Shown here: positions 34,035 to 42,633 of the stretch, piece after piece
How the letters are laid out: each line of letters begins with the position of its first letter
How positions within the stretch are numbered: position 1 is the stretch's first letter
NCBI GenBank assembly: GCA_041658725.1
Contig: JBAZZQ010000024.1
Span: 1 to 52,975 of the forward strand
Origin: JBAZZQ01 sp041658725
GTDB lineage: Bacteria; Planctomycetota; Phycisphaerae; JAAYCJ01
Direction of reading: 5' to 3'
Length of the DNA stretch: 52,975 bases
Program-made: the position numbers and the translations under genes
The notes under the pieces: generated by a model
The model's input: only the letters and a program-made list of their open reading frames with translations
The model's database searches: none
What the model was told of the DNA's origin: nothing

Positions 34035-34658
34035 CTATTCATAATTTCCAACATGACCGTCCAAAAAAAGCAGGTTTCGCAAGTCGTGAAAACTTGGCGC
34101 GTCAATGGTTTCATTGTTAAGCAAGGTCAAGGTGCTTCCGTCACAGTCGTAAGATGCAGGCATCTCCGAGGGATTTATTGCCGACATCCGGCGAGAGCGG
34201 AAAATGTCGTCGGACGTGCGGCCGGACAGGCGGTTGTTGTAGTTGTAGCTGCTCCCGGCAGGATAGATAAGCGGCTGGGAAGGGTTGCCGGCATTCCATT
34301 GCTGCTCATAAGTGAGACATCGCTGATACACGGCATCATGGTCGCCGGGACAGTGGAAAACCTTGTTGTCCTGACCCATATATTCACGTAGAGCCTCGGG
34401 CAACGATGGATCAGTATCCATACTGACGAACGGCCACGGCATGTAACGAGCGGCGGGAAATCTGTCCGCGCAAGCCTGCTGGTACATGCTAATCGCGGCG
34501 CCGATCTGACGCAGGTTCATCGAACAGGCCGCTTTGACCGCCCGTGCCCGTGCCTTCGTGAAGGCCGGTAGCAATATTCCCACCAACAGTGAGATAATCG
34601 CCACCACCACAAGCAATTCAATTAGAGTAAACCCTTTCCAATACCGGGCAATCTTCAT
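34035..34658 (-). CDS. Type II secretion pseudopilin-like protein with N-terminal methylation motif
   Basis: A 207-residue protein beginning MKIARYWKGFTLIELLVVVA: a short basic leader, the prepilin peptidase site G|F and Glu at +5, then a hydrophobic helix. The start has AGGAGG 6 nt upstream. The mature part ends NLLFLDGHVGNYE, the Asp-Gly-His ending that marks the large planctomycete/verrucomicrobial family of DUF1559-like pseudopilins. These are typically numerous per genome and exported to the surface. The partner gene follows within 10 bp. Confidence 0.9.
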   Translation of the reverse strand: MKIARYWKGFTLIELLVVVAIISLLVGILLPAFTKARARAVKAACSMNLRQIGAAISMYQQACADRFPAARYMPWPFVSMDTDPSLPEALREYMGQDNKVFHCPGDHDAVYQRCLTYEQQWNAGNPSQPLIYPAGSSYNYNNRLSGRTSDDIFRSRRMSAINPSEMPASYDCDGSTLTLLNNETIDAPSFHDLRNLLFLDGHVGNYE

Positions 34659-35176
34659 TATCAGCCTCCTGAAAAATGTGCTGGATAAGCTCTTTCTTAA
34701 AACAATTACAACGGGCAAATAAATATATTATTGCAAAAAAATCAATATTTTAGATGGAAACGGGTGTGTCAAGATTTTCGGGCAAATTTTAAAACAGGCA
34801 CAAATTATTTTCCGAAGTGCGTTCAATACCAAGAAAACCAGAAACGTCGAGAGGACAGTTAAAGTTGAATTTTGGTAAATAAAGTTTCGATGCGGGGACA
34901 ACGGCCTGCATCCTTTGTGTGCAGGCTGAAAGCCCTCCCCCGGGGGGTAGAGAACAAAGCCACGCGTTCTGCACGTGGATATTTACGCTTTTGACCTTAG
35001 CCAGAGTCTAGAGACTAAGGTCCAAAACCTGTAAGTTTTTCCGGTATCGTTTAATCAGAAATGGTGGATTTAAGAAAATCATCCTTACAAACTTGACCGA
35101 AAGTGTACTGTTTTTTGACCAAATTTCATTTTTTTTTGCGGGAAAGCGGTACAATTTGCACAAGCGGCGAAGGCGA

Positions 35177-35210
35177 TTTTTTAACCGCCAAGTCGCCAAG
35201 AAGAGAAGAG
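35177..35210 (+). repeat. Degenerate intergenic repeat, copy 1
   Basis: TTTTTTAACC followed by GCCAAGTCGCCAAGAAGA. Copy 2 at 35325-35360 shares TTTTTTAACC, CCA and CGCCAAGA in the same spacing. Similar Lys/Arg-codon-like repeats occur between genes in many bacteria; function unknown. Confidence 0.5.
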
Positions 35211-35324
35211 TTTTTTAGACACGGATAAGAGTGCTTAATTTTTAAAGAGCGACAGGAGATTTGCTATACCCCTACAATTAAGGATAACACATTTTTGAGG
35301 AAAAGCAAATTTTGGAAAAAAATA

Positions 35325-35360
35325 TTTTTTTAACCTCCATGACGCCAAGACAAAGAAAGA
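35325..35360 (+). repeat. Degenerate intergenic repeat, copy 2
   Basis: TTTTTTTTAACC then TCCATGACGCCAAGACAAAG; same orientation as copy 1, 148 bp away. The two copies differ at several positions, so they are old. Confidence 0.5.
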
Positions 35361-35404
35361 CGGGGTGTGTTTTAAAAAACTCGGCTGCAAGACTTTAGTA
35401 AGGC

Positions 35405-36829
35405 TTAAGTGTATGCTTTTATCAACCGAGCCGTATCTTTTCCATCTATAATCGTGAAGATGGCATTGGGATTTGTAGTGGTTCTGAGAAGTTGAACTTT
35501 CTGCTTACACTCTTCGACCACTTCTTGGCTTACTTTTCCGTGGAACTGGATTACAAATAAATCCGCCGGGGATTTAAATAGCCTTTGAATTTGGTCGCCA
35601 TTCTTTCCACATTTGGCAATTGTCAGCGGTTCTGGTGTCGCTGGACCTTTAAGCATAAAAGCGGCACAATGCCTTTTTCCACCAATTTCAACCCTGGTTG
35701 TGAAAATATCATTTTGTTCTCCACCCCAATCTTTTTGCTTAAAAGGTTCACCGAGAATTTTGTGAAATAATTCTTTTATGTCTGCTTCCGAGTTTTTAAC
35801 CGGGAGTTCAGCTTCAAAATTTTTGGAAATATCTTTAACTTTGGCAAAAGTATCAATATCGTCAACTGCGATAAATGATTTGTGCGTTGCCTCGGTGTTC
35901 CCCTTTATCGCTTCCTCGTTTCTCCTCGCCGGGGTCTGGGGTTCGGACTTTGATCCTGTTGGTAGGTTGGCAATTTCCGCCCCAATACGATCCGACAATA
36001 CATTCAAGGTAATCTCCACCTGTTGGTAGCATTTGTGAATCGCCGTGCTATCTTTGGGGTGTTTAAAATAATCGGATATGGCCTTATCGAATTGACGGAT
36101 GGGGGTGGTATCGACATTTCGTCCATTTCCGCCTGCCGCCTGGCACAAGACCTCTTTAACTTTATGGAAATACTCTAAGAAATGCGGGGAATCGACAATT
36201 GCATTGGCCAGACCGTCGGTAGGGGCTAGAATAATTTTCCTGGCTGCTTCAAGGTAAGTCTGACAATATTGCCGAAGAAATTCCAGGCAGCAGGGCTGAT
36301 GGATCATTTTGTCGTGTAGCGGATCATCCAGGTTGACATTAAAGATTTCCTCCATAGCCGCTTGTACCCGTCGATTTAAATCATCAAGATTATTTTCCAT
36401 TAGACTTAAAGCTTGGATATGATCCTCAATCCTCTGTTTCCACCGTTCAGGGGGATATTCACCAGTACAGACACGGATTCCCTCTTTAACGTCAGACATG
36501 ATTTCCGTTTCTTTGATGTCGCCGAAGGAAGGGGGAAGCTGGTCGGGATGAGTATGCGACAGGGCAGTAGTAATCATTTGCCAAGTCATCCACCAAAGCT
36601 CATTGTCTTGGCTTGGGTTATCGGTAAGCTGGGGCTGGCACAGGGTCAAATCAAAGCCGGGGATATGCTTATCAGCCAATTTCCGGTAAAGTATCGCGGC
36701 TGTTATACCCATGCGTTTCAAAGTCCGCTCCCCATCATCGGGGGTGGGGACAGCCGTGGGATCGGTCAGGAGTCTTGAAAGCCGCTCCCGAAAACCGCGG
36801 AAGATTTCAGAAGCTTGCTTGATGTCCAT
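35405..36829 (-). CDS. Unknown 474-residue protein with a nuclease-like C-terminal domain
   Basis: The N-terminal ~290 residues are helical and unrecognised. A low-complexity linker (about 290-315) precedes a compact C-terminal domain of about 130 residues with strands FTTRVEIGG, HCAAFMLKGP and the block GKNGDQIQRLFKSPADLFVI, ending IIDGKDTARLIKAY. I recall that block from uncharacterised domains with a restriction-endonuclease-like look in anti-phage or signalling proteins; the central K in AFMLKG could be the Lys of a PD-(D/E)xK site, but I cannot show the full active site. It lies 65 bp downstream of the zinc-ribbon membrane protein on the same strand. The assignment is tentative. Confidence 0.6.
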   Translation of the reverse strand: MDIKQASEIFRGFRERLSRLLTDPTAVPTPDDGERTLKRMGITAAILYRKLADKHIPGFDLTLCQPQLTDNPSQDNELWWMTWQMITTALSHTHPDQLPPSFGDIKETEIMSDVKEGIRVCTGEYPPERWKQRIEDHIQALSLMENNLDDLNRRVQAAMEEIFNVNLDDPLHDKMIHQPCCLEFLRQYCQTYLEAARKIILAPTDGLANAIVDSPHFLEYFHKVKEVLCQAAGGNGRNVDTTPIRQFDKAISDYFKHPKDSTAIHKCYQQVEITLNVLSDRIGAEIANLPTGSKSEPQTPARRNEEAIKGNTEATHKSFIAVDDIDTFAKVKDISKNFEAELPVKNSEADIKELFHKILGEPFKQKDWGGEQNDIFTTRVEIGGKRHCAAFMLKGPATPEPLTIAKCGKNGDQIQRLFKSPADLFVIQFHGKVSQEVVEECKQKVQLLRTTTNPNAIFTIIDGKDTARLIKAYT

Positions 36830-36894
36830 TTTCTACCCTTTCAAACTCGGGTCAGCCGTTTGCGGTTGCAATCCTCTTTCTCGAAGTTATTTAA

Positions 36895-38004
36895 TTATCT
36901 CAAATGCTTTACATCGTCCCTACGATCAGCCAACAGCACACGCGTATTGTGTTCGATTTGGATCATCAGGGGAAGGAATAGAAAGACCATCAAGGCAGTA
37001 ATGGCTCCGACAAGAGTCAGTCCCAAAATTCTTCGGTTTGCACTGGCTGCTTGTTCCTCTGCAATGTTTTTTTCCCGCCTTTCGTTTCTCAACTCTTGGT
37101 TTTTTTCTATTGAACGAATAAACTGTTTTTTGTACCACTCTGCCGCAACTCTACAGGGGTAATTTTTAGCCTTCCCCTTACTCAACACATGCTGACTGAA
37201 TTCCATCAAGAAGTTGCCTAATCCTGAGACGAATTGGTCACGGTGCTTTTCGTCAATTTCGGAAATAAAATTCGCAACCCATATGGACTGGTTTTCGGGA
37301 TATTCCTCTCCATATTCACTCAAGTTGTATTTTTTGGTTAGATCCTTTAGTCTTCCTACATATGCCGGTGATACAGATGTTTCCTGACTCGATATCTGGG
37401 GAACGCTGGCATCTTGCTGGGGATTATTTTGTGCCTGCTCCTCCGGTTCAAACTCTAATTTCCAGGATGCAAAAGTAGGATCGAATGGTTGAATGGATTC
37501 AATCGGTTTAATATCAGGATAAACAATCAATAATCCAATTAGACACCCAATGGCGGTAACTAGACATGCCAAAACAATAAAAGCGGATACCCATTTTGCG
37601 AATTTGAATGAAAAGCGAAGAACTCGGTCTGCGGTTGTCGTGGTCATCAGGGACTCATAAGCGGTTACATCCATTTGTTGCTGATGTTGGTTTTGGATAA
37701 GGTTTTTTTCTGCTTTTTCTTTGACCCCTAGAAGTTTCTGTGCTTCCCTTTCCTTTTCATATTGTATTCTTAATCTTTCCCGCTCTTCCACCCTAGCCTT
37801 CTCGCGGGCTTGCCTTGCTTGTTCCTCGGTCTTCTTTGCATTTAATTCTTTTATTCCAGGGACCGTAAATGATTTCTGGCACATTGGACATGTATCATTG
37901 GTTCCAGCATCTTTAAGGGGAGATTCTAATTGCCCTTGACATGACGGGCATTGATATACAACGAATTCACCATGAACCAAGTCCTTTTTGATGCTGTAAT
38001 CCAT
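36895..38004 (-). CDS. Zinc-ribbon, coiled-coil membrane protein of unknown function
   Basis: A 369-residue protein starting at ATG 38004 with AAGGA upstream; a longer frame adds 14 unlikely residues. Order: an N-terminal zinc ribbon (CPSC ... CPMC at about residues 19-47), a highly charged coiled coil (about 55-100, EEQARQAREKARVEERERLR), a membrane helix (about 140-165, SAFIVLACLVTAIGCLIGLL), an extracytoplasmic or lumenal stretch of about 130 residues, and a second membrane helix near residue 330 (LTLVGAITALMVFLFLPLMI), then a charged end. Both tails are predicted cytoplasmic. The next gene downstream encodes the nuclease-like protein, so the pair could be a membrane sensor and its effector. 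That is inference. Confidence 0.65.
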   Translation of the reverse strand: MDYSIKKDLVHGEFVVYQCPSCQGQLESPLKDAGTNDTCPMCQKSFTVPGIKELNAKKTEEQARQAREKARVEERERLRIQYEKEREAQKLLGVKEKAEKNLIQNQHQQQMDVTAYESLMTTTTADRVLRFSFKFAKWVSAFIVLACLVTAIGCLIGLLIVYPDIKPIESIQPFDPTFASWKLEFEPEEQAQNNPQQDASVPQISSQETSVSPAYVGRLKDLTKKYNLSEYGEEYPENQSIWVANFISEIDEKHRDQFVSGLGNFLMEFSQHVLSKGKAKNYPCRVAAEWYKKQFIRSIEKNQELRNERREKNIAEEQAASANRRILGLTLVGAITALMVFLFLPLMIQIEHNTRVLLADRRDDVKHLR

Positions 38005-38134
38005 GCTCTGTCCTTTCAAAAAAAGTTCTACAAAAAGATGTTCCAAAGATCATTCCAATTCGATCAGTAATATTCTATCGAATAACGCGTGTCTTGGTAC
38101 AACATTTCATAAATAAGGGAACAAAATCCCTCTC

Positions 38135-38224
38135 TGGGTGGCATGCTTTCGCGTCTTCGCTAAAGCATATCATTTTGGGCTTACCAGGACATGGCTTAGC
38201 GAAGACGCGAAGCCATGCCACCCA
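38135..38224. repeat. Two-hairpin palindromic element, copy 1
   Basis: A 90-bp element with terminal repeats TGGGTGGCATG and CATGCCACCCA. Inside are two 26-nt hairpins, ATGCTTT...AAAGCAT and ATGGCTT...AAGCCAT, each with a 3-bp GCG/CGC inner stem and a four-base loop, separated by about 20 nt. Copy 2 lies at 44174-44262 in the opposite orientation, nearly identical. The pattern resembles REP/BIME pairs. Confidence 0.85.
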
Positions 38225-38235
38225 CTTGGCGAAAA

Positions 38236-38310
38236 TGTTATTCTGAGCGCAGTGAAGAATCAGGCTTTTTTTGACGGCGAATCCAGATGTTTCGCTGCGC
38301 TCAACATGAC
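38236..38310. repeat. Second palindromic repeat (GAGCGCAG type)
   Basis: An imperfect inverted repeat with left arm TGTTATTCTGAGCGCAGTGA and right arm CGCTGCGCTCAACATGAC. The core GAGCGCAG is perfect. Sequences of the form CATTCTGAGCG are widespread as intergenic repeats in many bacterial phyla. It directly follows the two-hairpin element. Confidence 0.6.
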
Positions 38311-38345
38311 GAGGTTTTTGGTTCCTTATTTGTGGAATGCCGGAT

Positions 38346-39338
38346 TTAGGGATCGGCTAGCCAGGGTTCGATTTTTTCTTCAACCAGTTTGATCGTTTTT
38401 TCCGGGTCGGTTTGGGGTTCTATGTCGAACCAGTGGATGTGGGGTAAGCGGCGGAACCAGGTTCGCTGCATTTTGGCTAGGCGGCGAGTGTTTACTTTTA
38501 CTTTTTCCAGGGCTACTGGCAGGTCCCATTTTTCTTTGAAATGTTCGATAATTTCGGCATAGCCGACGGCGTCTCTGGCTTGGGGGCTCATGGGGGGGGT
38601 GCGTTCGTAGAGGGTGCGGACTTCTTCGACCAGGCCTCGGCGGACCATTCGGCGGACTCGTTCGGCGATTCGTCGATTGAGTTCTTCCTTTTCCTGGCGT
38701 AAGCCCAGGAATAACATATCGTAGTCGGTGCGAAGCTGGCCGAATTGCTTTTGGAGGGAACTGATGGGTTTGCCGGTCAGGTGGTAGACCTCTAAGGCTC
38801 GGATGATGCGTTTAAGGTCGTTTCGGTGAAGGCGGTCGGCTGTTTCGGGATCGATACGATATAGTTCCTGGTGGAGATAATCCTGGCCTAATTGGTCGGC
38901 TTTTTGTTGAAGCTGTTGGCGGACGGCGGGGTTGGCGGCGGGTCCTTCGAATAAGCCTTCGGTTAGGGCCTTCAAATAAAGCACCGTTCCGCCTATTGCT
39001 ATAATCGGGCGGTTTTGGGGTAATTCCTGCACTCCCTCACGGTCGTGCCTCTTTGGGATGTTTCGTTGATTGATTGCCTGCTGGGCTAAATCCACGAAAC
39101 GTCCGGCGGAGAATGGCTCGGAGGGGTCGGTCACATCTATCAGATGGTGGGGGATGCGACTACGGATTTCAATGTCGGGTTTGGCGGTTCCGATGTCCAT
39201 GTACTTATACACCTTCATGGAGTCCACGGATAGGATATCGGCATTCATTTTTTCCGCCAGGGCTCGGCCGACGGTTCCTTTACCGCTGGCTGTACAGCCG
39301 ACAATAAAAATGATTTTTGGTTTGGAATTTGATAACAT
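38346..39338 (-). CDS. miaA: tRNA dimethylallyltransferase
   Basis: A 330-residue protein transferring a dimethylallyl group to A37 of tRNAs reading UNN codons. It has a P-loop GCTASGKGTVGRALAE, then LSVDSMKVYKYMDIGTAKPD with the catalytic Asp, HHLIDVTDPSEPFSAGRF, and AIGGTVLYLKALTEG. The C-terminal part has MQRTWFRRLPHIHWFD. Note that GG-T-G-Y in the usual family motif reads GGTVLYL here, within normal variation. The start on the minus strand is at 39338. Confidence 0.93.
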   Translation of the reverse strand: MLSNSKPKIIFIVGCTASGKGTVGRALAEKMNADILSVDSMKVYKYMDIGTAKPDIEIRSRIPHHLIDVTDPSEPFSAGRFVDLAQQAINQRNIPKRHDREGVQELPQNRPIIAIGGTVLYLKALTEGLFEGPAANPAVRQQLQQKADQLGQDYLHQELYRIDPETADRLHRNDLKRIIRALEVYHLTGKPISSLQKQFGQLRTDYDMLFLGLRQEKEELNRRIAERVRRMVRRGLVEEVRTLYERTPPMSPQARDAVGYAEIIEHFKEKWDLPVALEKVKVNTRRLAKMQRTWFRRLPHIHWFDIEPQTDPEKTIKLVEEKIEPWLADP

Positions 39339-39413
39339 TTATATACTTTCCGGCAATTGCATGTACAATTATTTTAGTTATAATATATAGGCTTGTTGAA
39401 AGGAGTCAAAACA

Positions 39414-39707
39414 ATGGGCAAAATTATTATGGGGCTGGTGGCATTTTCATTTCTAACTTTTGGGGGCTGCGCTACTATAACTCTTCCGGAAAATATAGAT
39501 GTTGGATACGGCAGGCCCGCTCCAAAAGTGGACAGCAGAAAAGTTCCTCAGACTAATACGCTTAGTGATTGCCATACCGAACTGTACCGGGCTTATGGCT
39601 ACATACGATCCCTGGAGCGAAGAAATCAGAAGCTTGAAGAGGATAAAGCTGAATTGAAGACGGAAAATTCCAGGCTGAAAAAAAGATATAAAAAATATGA
39701 GGAGTAA
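39414..39707 (+). CDS. Small putative lipoprotein with coiled-coil C-terminus
   Basis: A 97-residue protein; the ATG at 39414 has AAAGGAG 8 nt upstream. The signal sequence MGKIIMGLVAFSFLTFGGC ends in a possible lipobox (F-G-G-C, weaker than the L-x-G-C consensus). Residues about 68-97 form a charged heptad-like coiled coil (LERRNQKLEEDKAELKTENS). The stop overlaps the start region of the hsp20 gene (TAATG). Function unknown; perhaps an envelope stress reporter given its neighbours. Confidence 0.65.
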   Translation: MGKIIMGLVAFSFLTFGGCATITLPENIDVGYGRPAPKVDSRKVPQTNTLSDCHTELYRAYGYIRSLERRNQKLEEDKAELKTENSRLKKRYKKYEE

Positions 39708-39712
39708 TGGAC

Positions 39713-40132
39713 ATGATCAGTTTGCAATTGGGCGGCAAAAGTGATTTGAGCGATCTTGCCTTTCAGGTCAATCAAATCATGGATCAGTTTATGCAAAAGT
39801 CTTTTTTTCGATTTCGGCCTTGTGGCCGTTGGCAACCCGCCATTAATCTCTACGAGACGGAAACGATGTTCGTTGTTTGCATCGATATGGCGGGGATCGA
39901 CCCGAAGCAAGTGGAAATTCATGCCAAAAATAATATTTTGTATATCGCAGGTGAGCGTGCCACTCCTGTTCCCGCCGAAGCGTCTTGTGCGAAGATTCTT
40001 GTGATGGAAATAGATCATGGTCCCTTTTATCGCGAGGTCTCGCTTCCGGAAGACGTGGATGTGAGTAAAGTCGAGGCCAGATATCATTTGGGATTTTTGT
40101 GGGTTGAGCTACCTAAAAATAAGACAAAATAA
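39713..40132 (+). CDS. Small heat shock protein (Hsp20/alpha-crystallin)
   Basis: A 139-residue protein. ATG 39713 is preferred to 39707 because GAGGAG lies 8 nt upstream. The alpha-crystallin domain starts at WQPAINLYETETMFVVCID, includes MAGIDPKQVEIHAKNNILYI, and ends with REVSLPEDVDVSKVEARYH and the G-x-L-like block GFLWVELPK. The C-terminal extension is very short and the I-x-I motif is missing, so oligomerisation may be altered. It is an ATP-independent holdase and stands just upstream of lon. Confidence 0.88.
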   Translation: MISLQLGGKSDLSDLAFQVNQIMDQFMQKSFFRFRPCGRWQPAINLYETETMFVVCIDMAGIDPKQVEIHAKNNILYIAGERATPVPAEASCAKILVMEIDHGPFYREVSLPEDVDVSKVEARYHLGFLWVELPKNKTK

Positions 40133-40151
40133 GAAGAAAAAGAAATTAATC

Positions 40152-42611
40152 ATGGAAAACGAAAACATTAATCAACCGGTTACCAAGTCGAAAGTCGATG
40201 GGGATTCGCAACCTGGGCAGGACATTCTAACGACGGTTACAACGCATGGACCGTCTCAGCAGCAGGTGGCCATTCCGAGTGTGATTCCGCTGCTTCCAAT
40301 TCGAAACGCGGTGGCGTTTCCTGGAACGGTCATGCCTTTGAATATAGGCAGAGAGGCATCGAAAAAAGGTGTGGAAAAGGCCTTGGCGGGCAACAAGCTG
40401 ATCGGGATCGTTACGCAGCGCGATCCGCAGGTGGAAAACCCTATGGAGAAAGATTTATACTCGTGGGGAACCATCGGGTTTATCTTAAAACTCCTGAAAA
40501 TGTCCGATGGTGATCAGACGATCGTCATTCATGGTCTGCTGCGTTTTAAAATCACTCAGTTGGTTCACACGGAACCGTTTTTATCGGCCAAGATTGAAGT
40601 TCACGACGATCCCAAAGAAGCCCCGGTCGCGAAGGAACTTGAAGCCCTTGTCCATAATGTTCATGGGATGGCGAATCGGGTGATCGAGCTTAGCCCCAAC
40701 GTTCCGGAAGAGGCGGCGGTGATTTTAAATAATATCACGCAACCGGGAGCCCTCGCTGATTTCCTGGCCGCCAATTTGAATATTTCCGTGGAGCAAAAAC
40801 AGGAGATTCTGGAAACGCTGCCTGTCAAGCAGCGGCTGGAGAGAGTAAACACTTCGCTGGCCAATCAACTGGACGTTCTTGAACTTTCCAGTAAACTTCA
40901 GGACCAGGTTAAAGATTCCATTAACAAAACTCAGCGGCAGTATTTTCTCCAGGAGCAGATGAAGGCCATTCAGAAAGAGCTGGGCGAGACCGATCAGCGG
41001 ACGGGTGACCTGGAAGATATTCGCAAGCGAATCGCCGAAGCCAAAATGCCTTCAGAGGTCGAAAAAGAAGCCCTTCGGGAACTGGACCGGATGGCGAAAA
41101 TTCCCATGGCGTCGCCGGAATATTCCGTGGCCCGGGATTATGTGGAATGGCTGGTTGTGATCCCCTGGTCCAAACAGACCACTGACGGACTGGACATCAA
41201 AAAGGCCAAAAAGATTCTGGATACCGATCACTACGATCTTGAAAAGGTCAAGAAACGGATTATCGAATTTTTGGCGGTGCGAAAATTGAAACCCGATGGA
41301 CGCGGTCCGATCCTTTGTTTCGTCGGTCCACCCGGGGTTGGAAAAACATCGCTTGGTAAGAGCATTGCCCGAGCCATGGGACGAAAATTCATACGAATTT
41401 CACTGGGCGGCATACGCGATGAAGCGGAAATTCGCGGTCATCGGCGGACGTATATCGGCGCACTTCCGGGTCGAATTATGCAGGAAATCCGTAAAGTCGC
41501 GGTGAATAATCCTGTTTTCATGCTGGATGAAGTCGATAAAATCGGTGTGGATTTTCGTGGCGACCCGGCTTCTGCCCTGTTGGAAGTGCTTGACCCTGAG
41601 CAAAACAACAGTTTTACGGATCACTATCTTGACGTTCCTTTTGATCTTTCCAAAGTGATGTTCATTTCGACCGCCAATGTTATGGCTCCTGTTCCGCCCG
41701 CGCTGCGGGACCGCATGGAGGTTATCGAGATTCCCGGATACACCCTGACGGAGAAACTTCAGATCGCTAAAAAATATCTTGTGACGAAACAGTTGAACGA
41801 AAACGGGCTGACTAAAAATCAGATTACGTTTGCTGATGATGCCATAAAAACCCTGATCGAGTCCTATACGCGTGAAGCTGGGGTGCGTAACCTGGAGCGC
41901 GAAATCGGAAACATCTGCCGGGCGGCGGCATCCAAGATTGCCGGGGGATCCAAACGCGCGACAAAGATTACCTCGAAAAGTGTTCCGCATTACCTGGGTC
42001 CGATCAAAATCGAACCGGAGGTCGCCCTTCGCACGAGCGTCCCCGGAGTGGCAACGGGTTTGGCCTATACTCCCTACGGCGGGGATATTATTTTTATCGA
42101 AGCGACGTCCATGCCCGGAAAGGGAAATCTGATTCTTACCGGGCAGATTGGGGACGTTATGAAAGAATCGGCCCAGGCAGCCTATTCCCTTCTTCGCAGC
42201 CGGGCACAAAAATTAAAACTCGATCCCGTTAAATTGACCGAAAAAGATTTTCATCTCCATGTTCCGGAAGGAGCGGTTCCCAAGGACGGACCGTCGGCAG
42301 GGGTTGCCCTCTATACCGCTCTGGTTTCCCTGGAGACCGGTGTATGCGTCCGGCCTGATGTCGCGATGACCGGAGAAATCACTCTTCGGGGTCTGGTCCT
42401 TCCCATCGGCGGGATCAAGGAAAAAACGCTTGCCGCCAAACGTGCTGGAATTAAAGAGATTATTCTGCCTCTGCGGAACAAAAAGGACCTGTATGAAGTT
42501 CCGGCGGAGATCAAGAAAACGCTTAAATTTACCTTCGTCAGTGATATCGACAAACTTCTTCAGGCGGCACTATGCACCAAGGGGCACAAAACTGCTATTG
42601 CCCATCGATAA
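40152..42611 (+). CDS. lon: Lon ATP-dependent protease
   Basis: An 819-residue LonA-type protease. The N-terminal domain begins near IPLLPIRNAVAFPGTVMPL; the AAA+ module has Walker A GPPGVGKT (about 392-399), FMLDEVDKI as Walker B and the sensor regions; the catalytic dyad is Ser715 in PKDGPSAGVAL and Lys758 in GGIKEKTLAAKRAG. The start ATG 40152 is chosen although an ATG at 40104 lies upstream, inside hsp20, because the first residues there are a Lys run without similarity. Degrades misfolded and regulatory proteins. With the lipoprotein and hsp20 genes it makes a likely stress-response cluster. Confidence 0.95.
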   Translation: MENENINQPVTKSKVDGDSQPGQDILTTVTTHGPSQQQVAIPSVIPLLPIRNAVAFPGTVMPLNIGREASKKGVEKALAGNKLIGIVTQRDPQVENPMEKDLYSWGTIGFILKLLKMSDGDQTIVIHGLLRFKITQLVHTEPFLSAKIEVHDDPKEAPVAKELEALVHNVHGMANRVIELSPNVPEEAAVILNNITQPGALADFLAANLNISVEQKQEILETLPVKQRLERVNTSLANQLDVLELSSKLQDQVKDSINKTQRQYFLQEQMKAIQKELGETDQRTGDLEDIRKRIAEAKMPSEVEKEALRELDRMAKIPMASPEYSVARDYVEWLVVIPWSKQTTDGLDIKKAKKILDTDHYDLEKVKKRIIEFLAVRKLKPDGRGPILCFVGPPGVGKTSLGKSIARAMGRKFIRISLGGIRDEAEIRGHRRTYIGALPGRIMQEIRKVAVNNPVFMLDEVDKIGVDFRGDPASALLEVLDPEQNNSFTDHYLDVPFDLSKVMFISTANVMAPVPPALRDRMEVIEIPGYTLTEKLQIAKKYLVTKQLNENGLTKNQITFADDAIKTLIESYTREAGVRNLEREIGNICRAAASKIAGGSKRATKITSKSVPHYLGPIKIEPEVALRTSVPGVATGLAYTPYGGDIIFIEATSMPGKGNLILTGQIGDVMKESAQAAYSLLRSRAQKLKLDPVKLTEKDFHLHVPEGAVPKDGPSAGVALYTALVSLETGVCVRPDVAMTGEITLRGLVLPIGGIKEKTLAAKRAGIKEIILPLRNKKDLYEVPAEIKKTLKFTFVSDIDKLLQAALCTKGHKTAIAHR

Positions 42612-42633
42612 CTGAGGAGTTATAATTGATTTT

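Larger units (their letters stand above)
34659..35404. other. Gene-poor region with hairpins and degenerate repeats
   Basis: No gene is convincing here. A 7-bp stem GCCTGCA/TGCAGGC (34904-34926, loop nine bases) is followed by a run of C and G (34934-34947) and by CCACG/CGTGG (34960-34978), so a folded RNA is possible. Two degenerate copies of a sequence containing TTAACC and CGCCAAGA occur at 35177-35210 and 35325-35360. Long A/T tracts occupy the rest. A 61-residue frame on the minus strand (34789-34974) has no family resemblance and is not annotated. Confidence 0.45.

Noticed and set aside
34789..34974. 61-codon frame on the minus strand
   Set aside because: No ribosome site or family look; the hairpin-rich composition suggests structured RNA instead.
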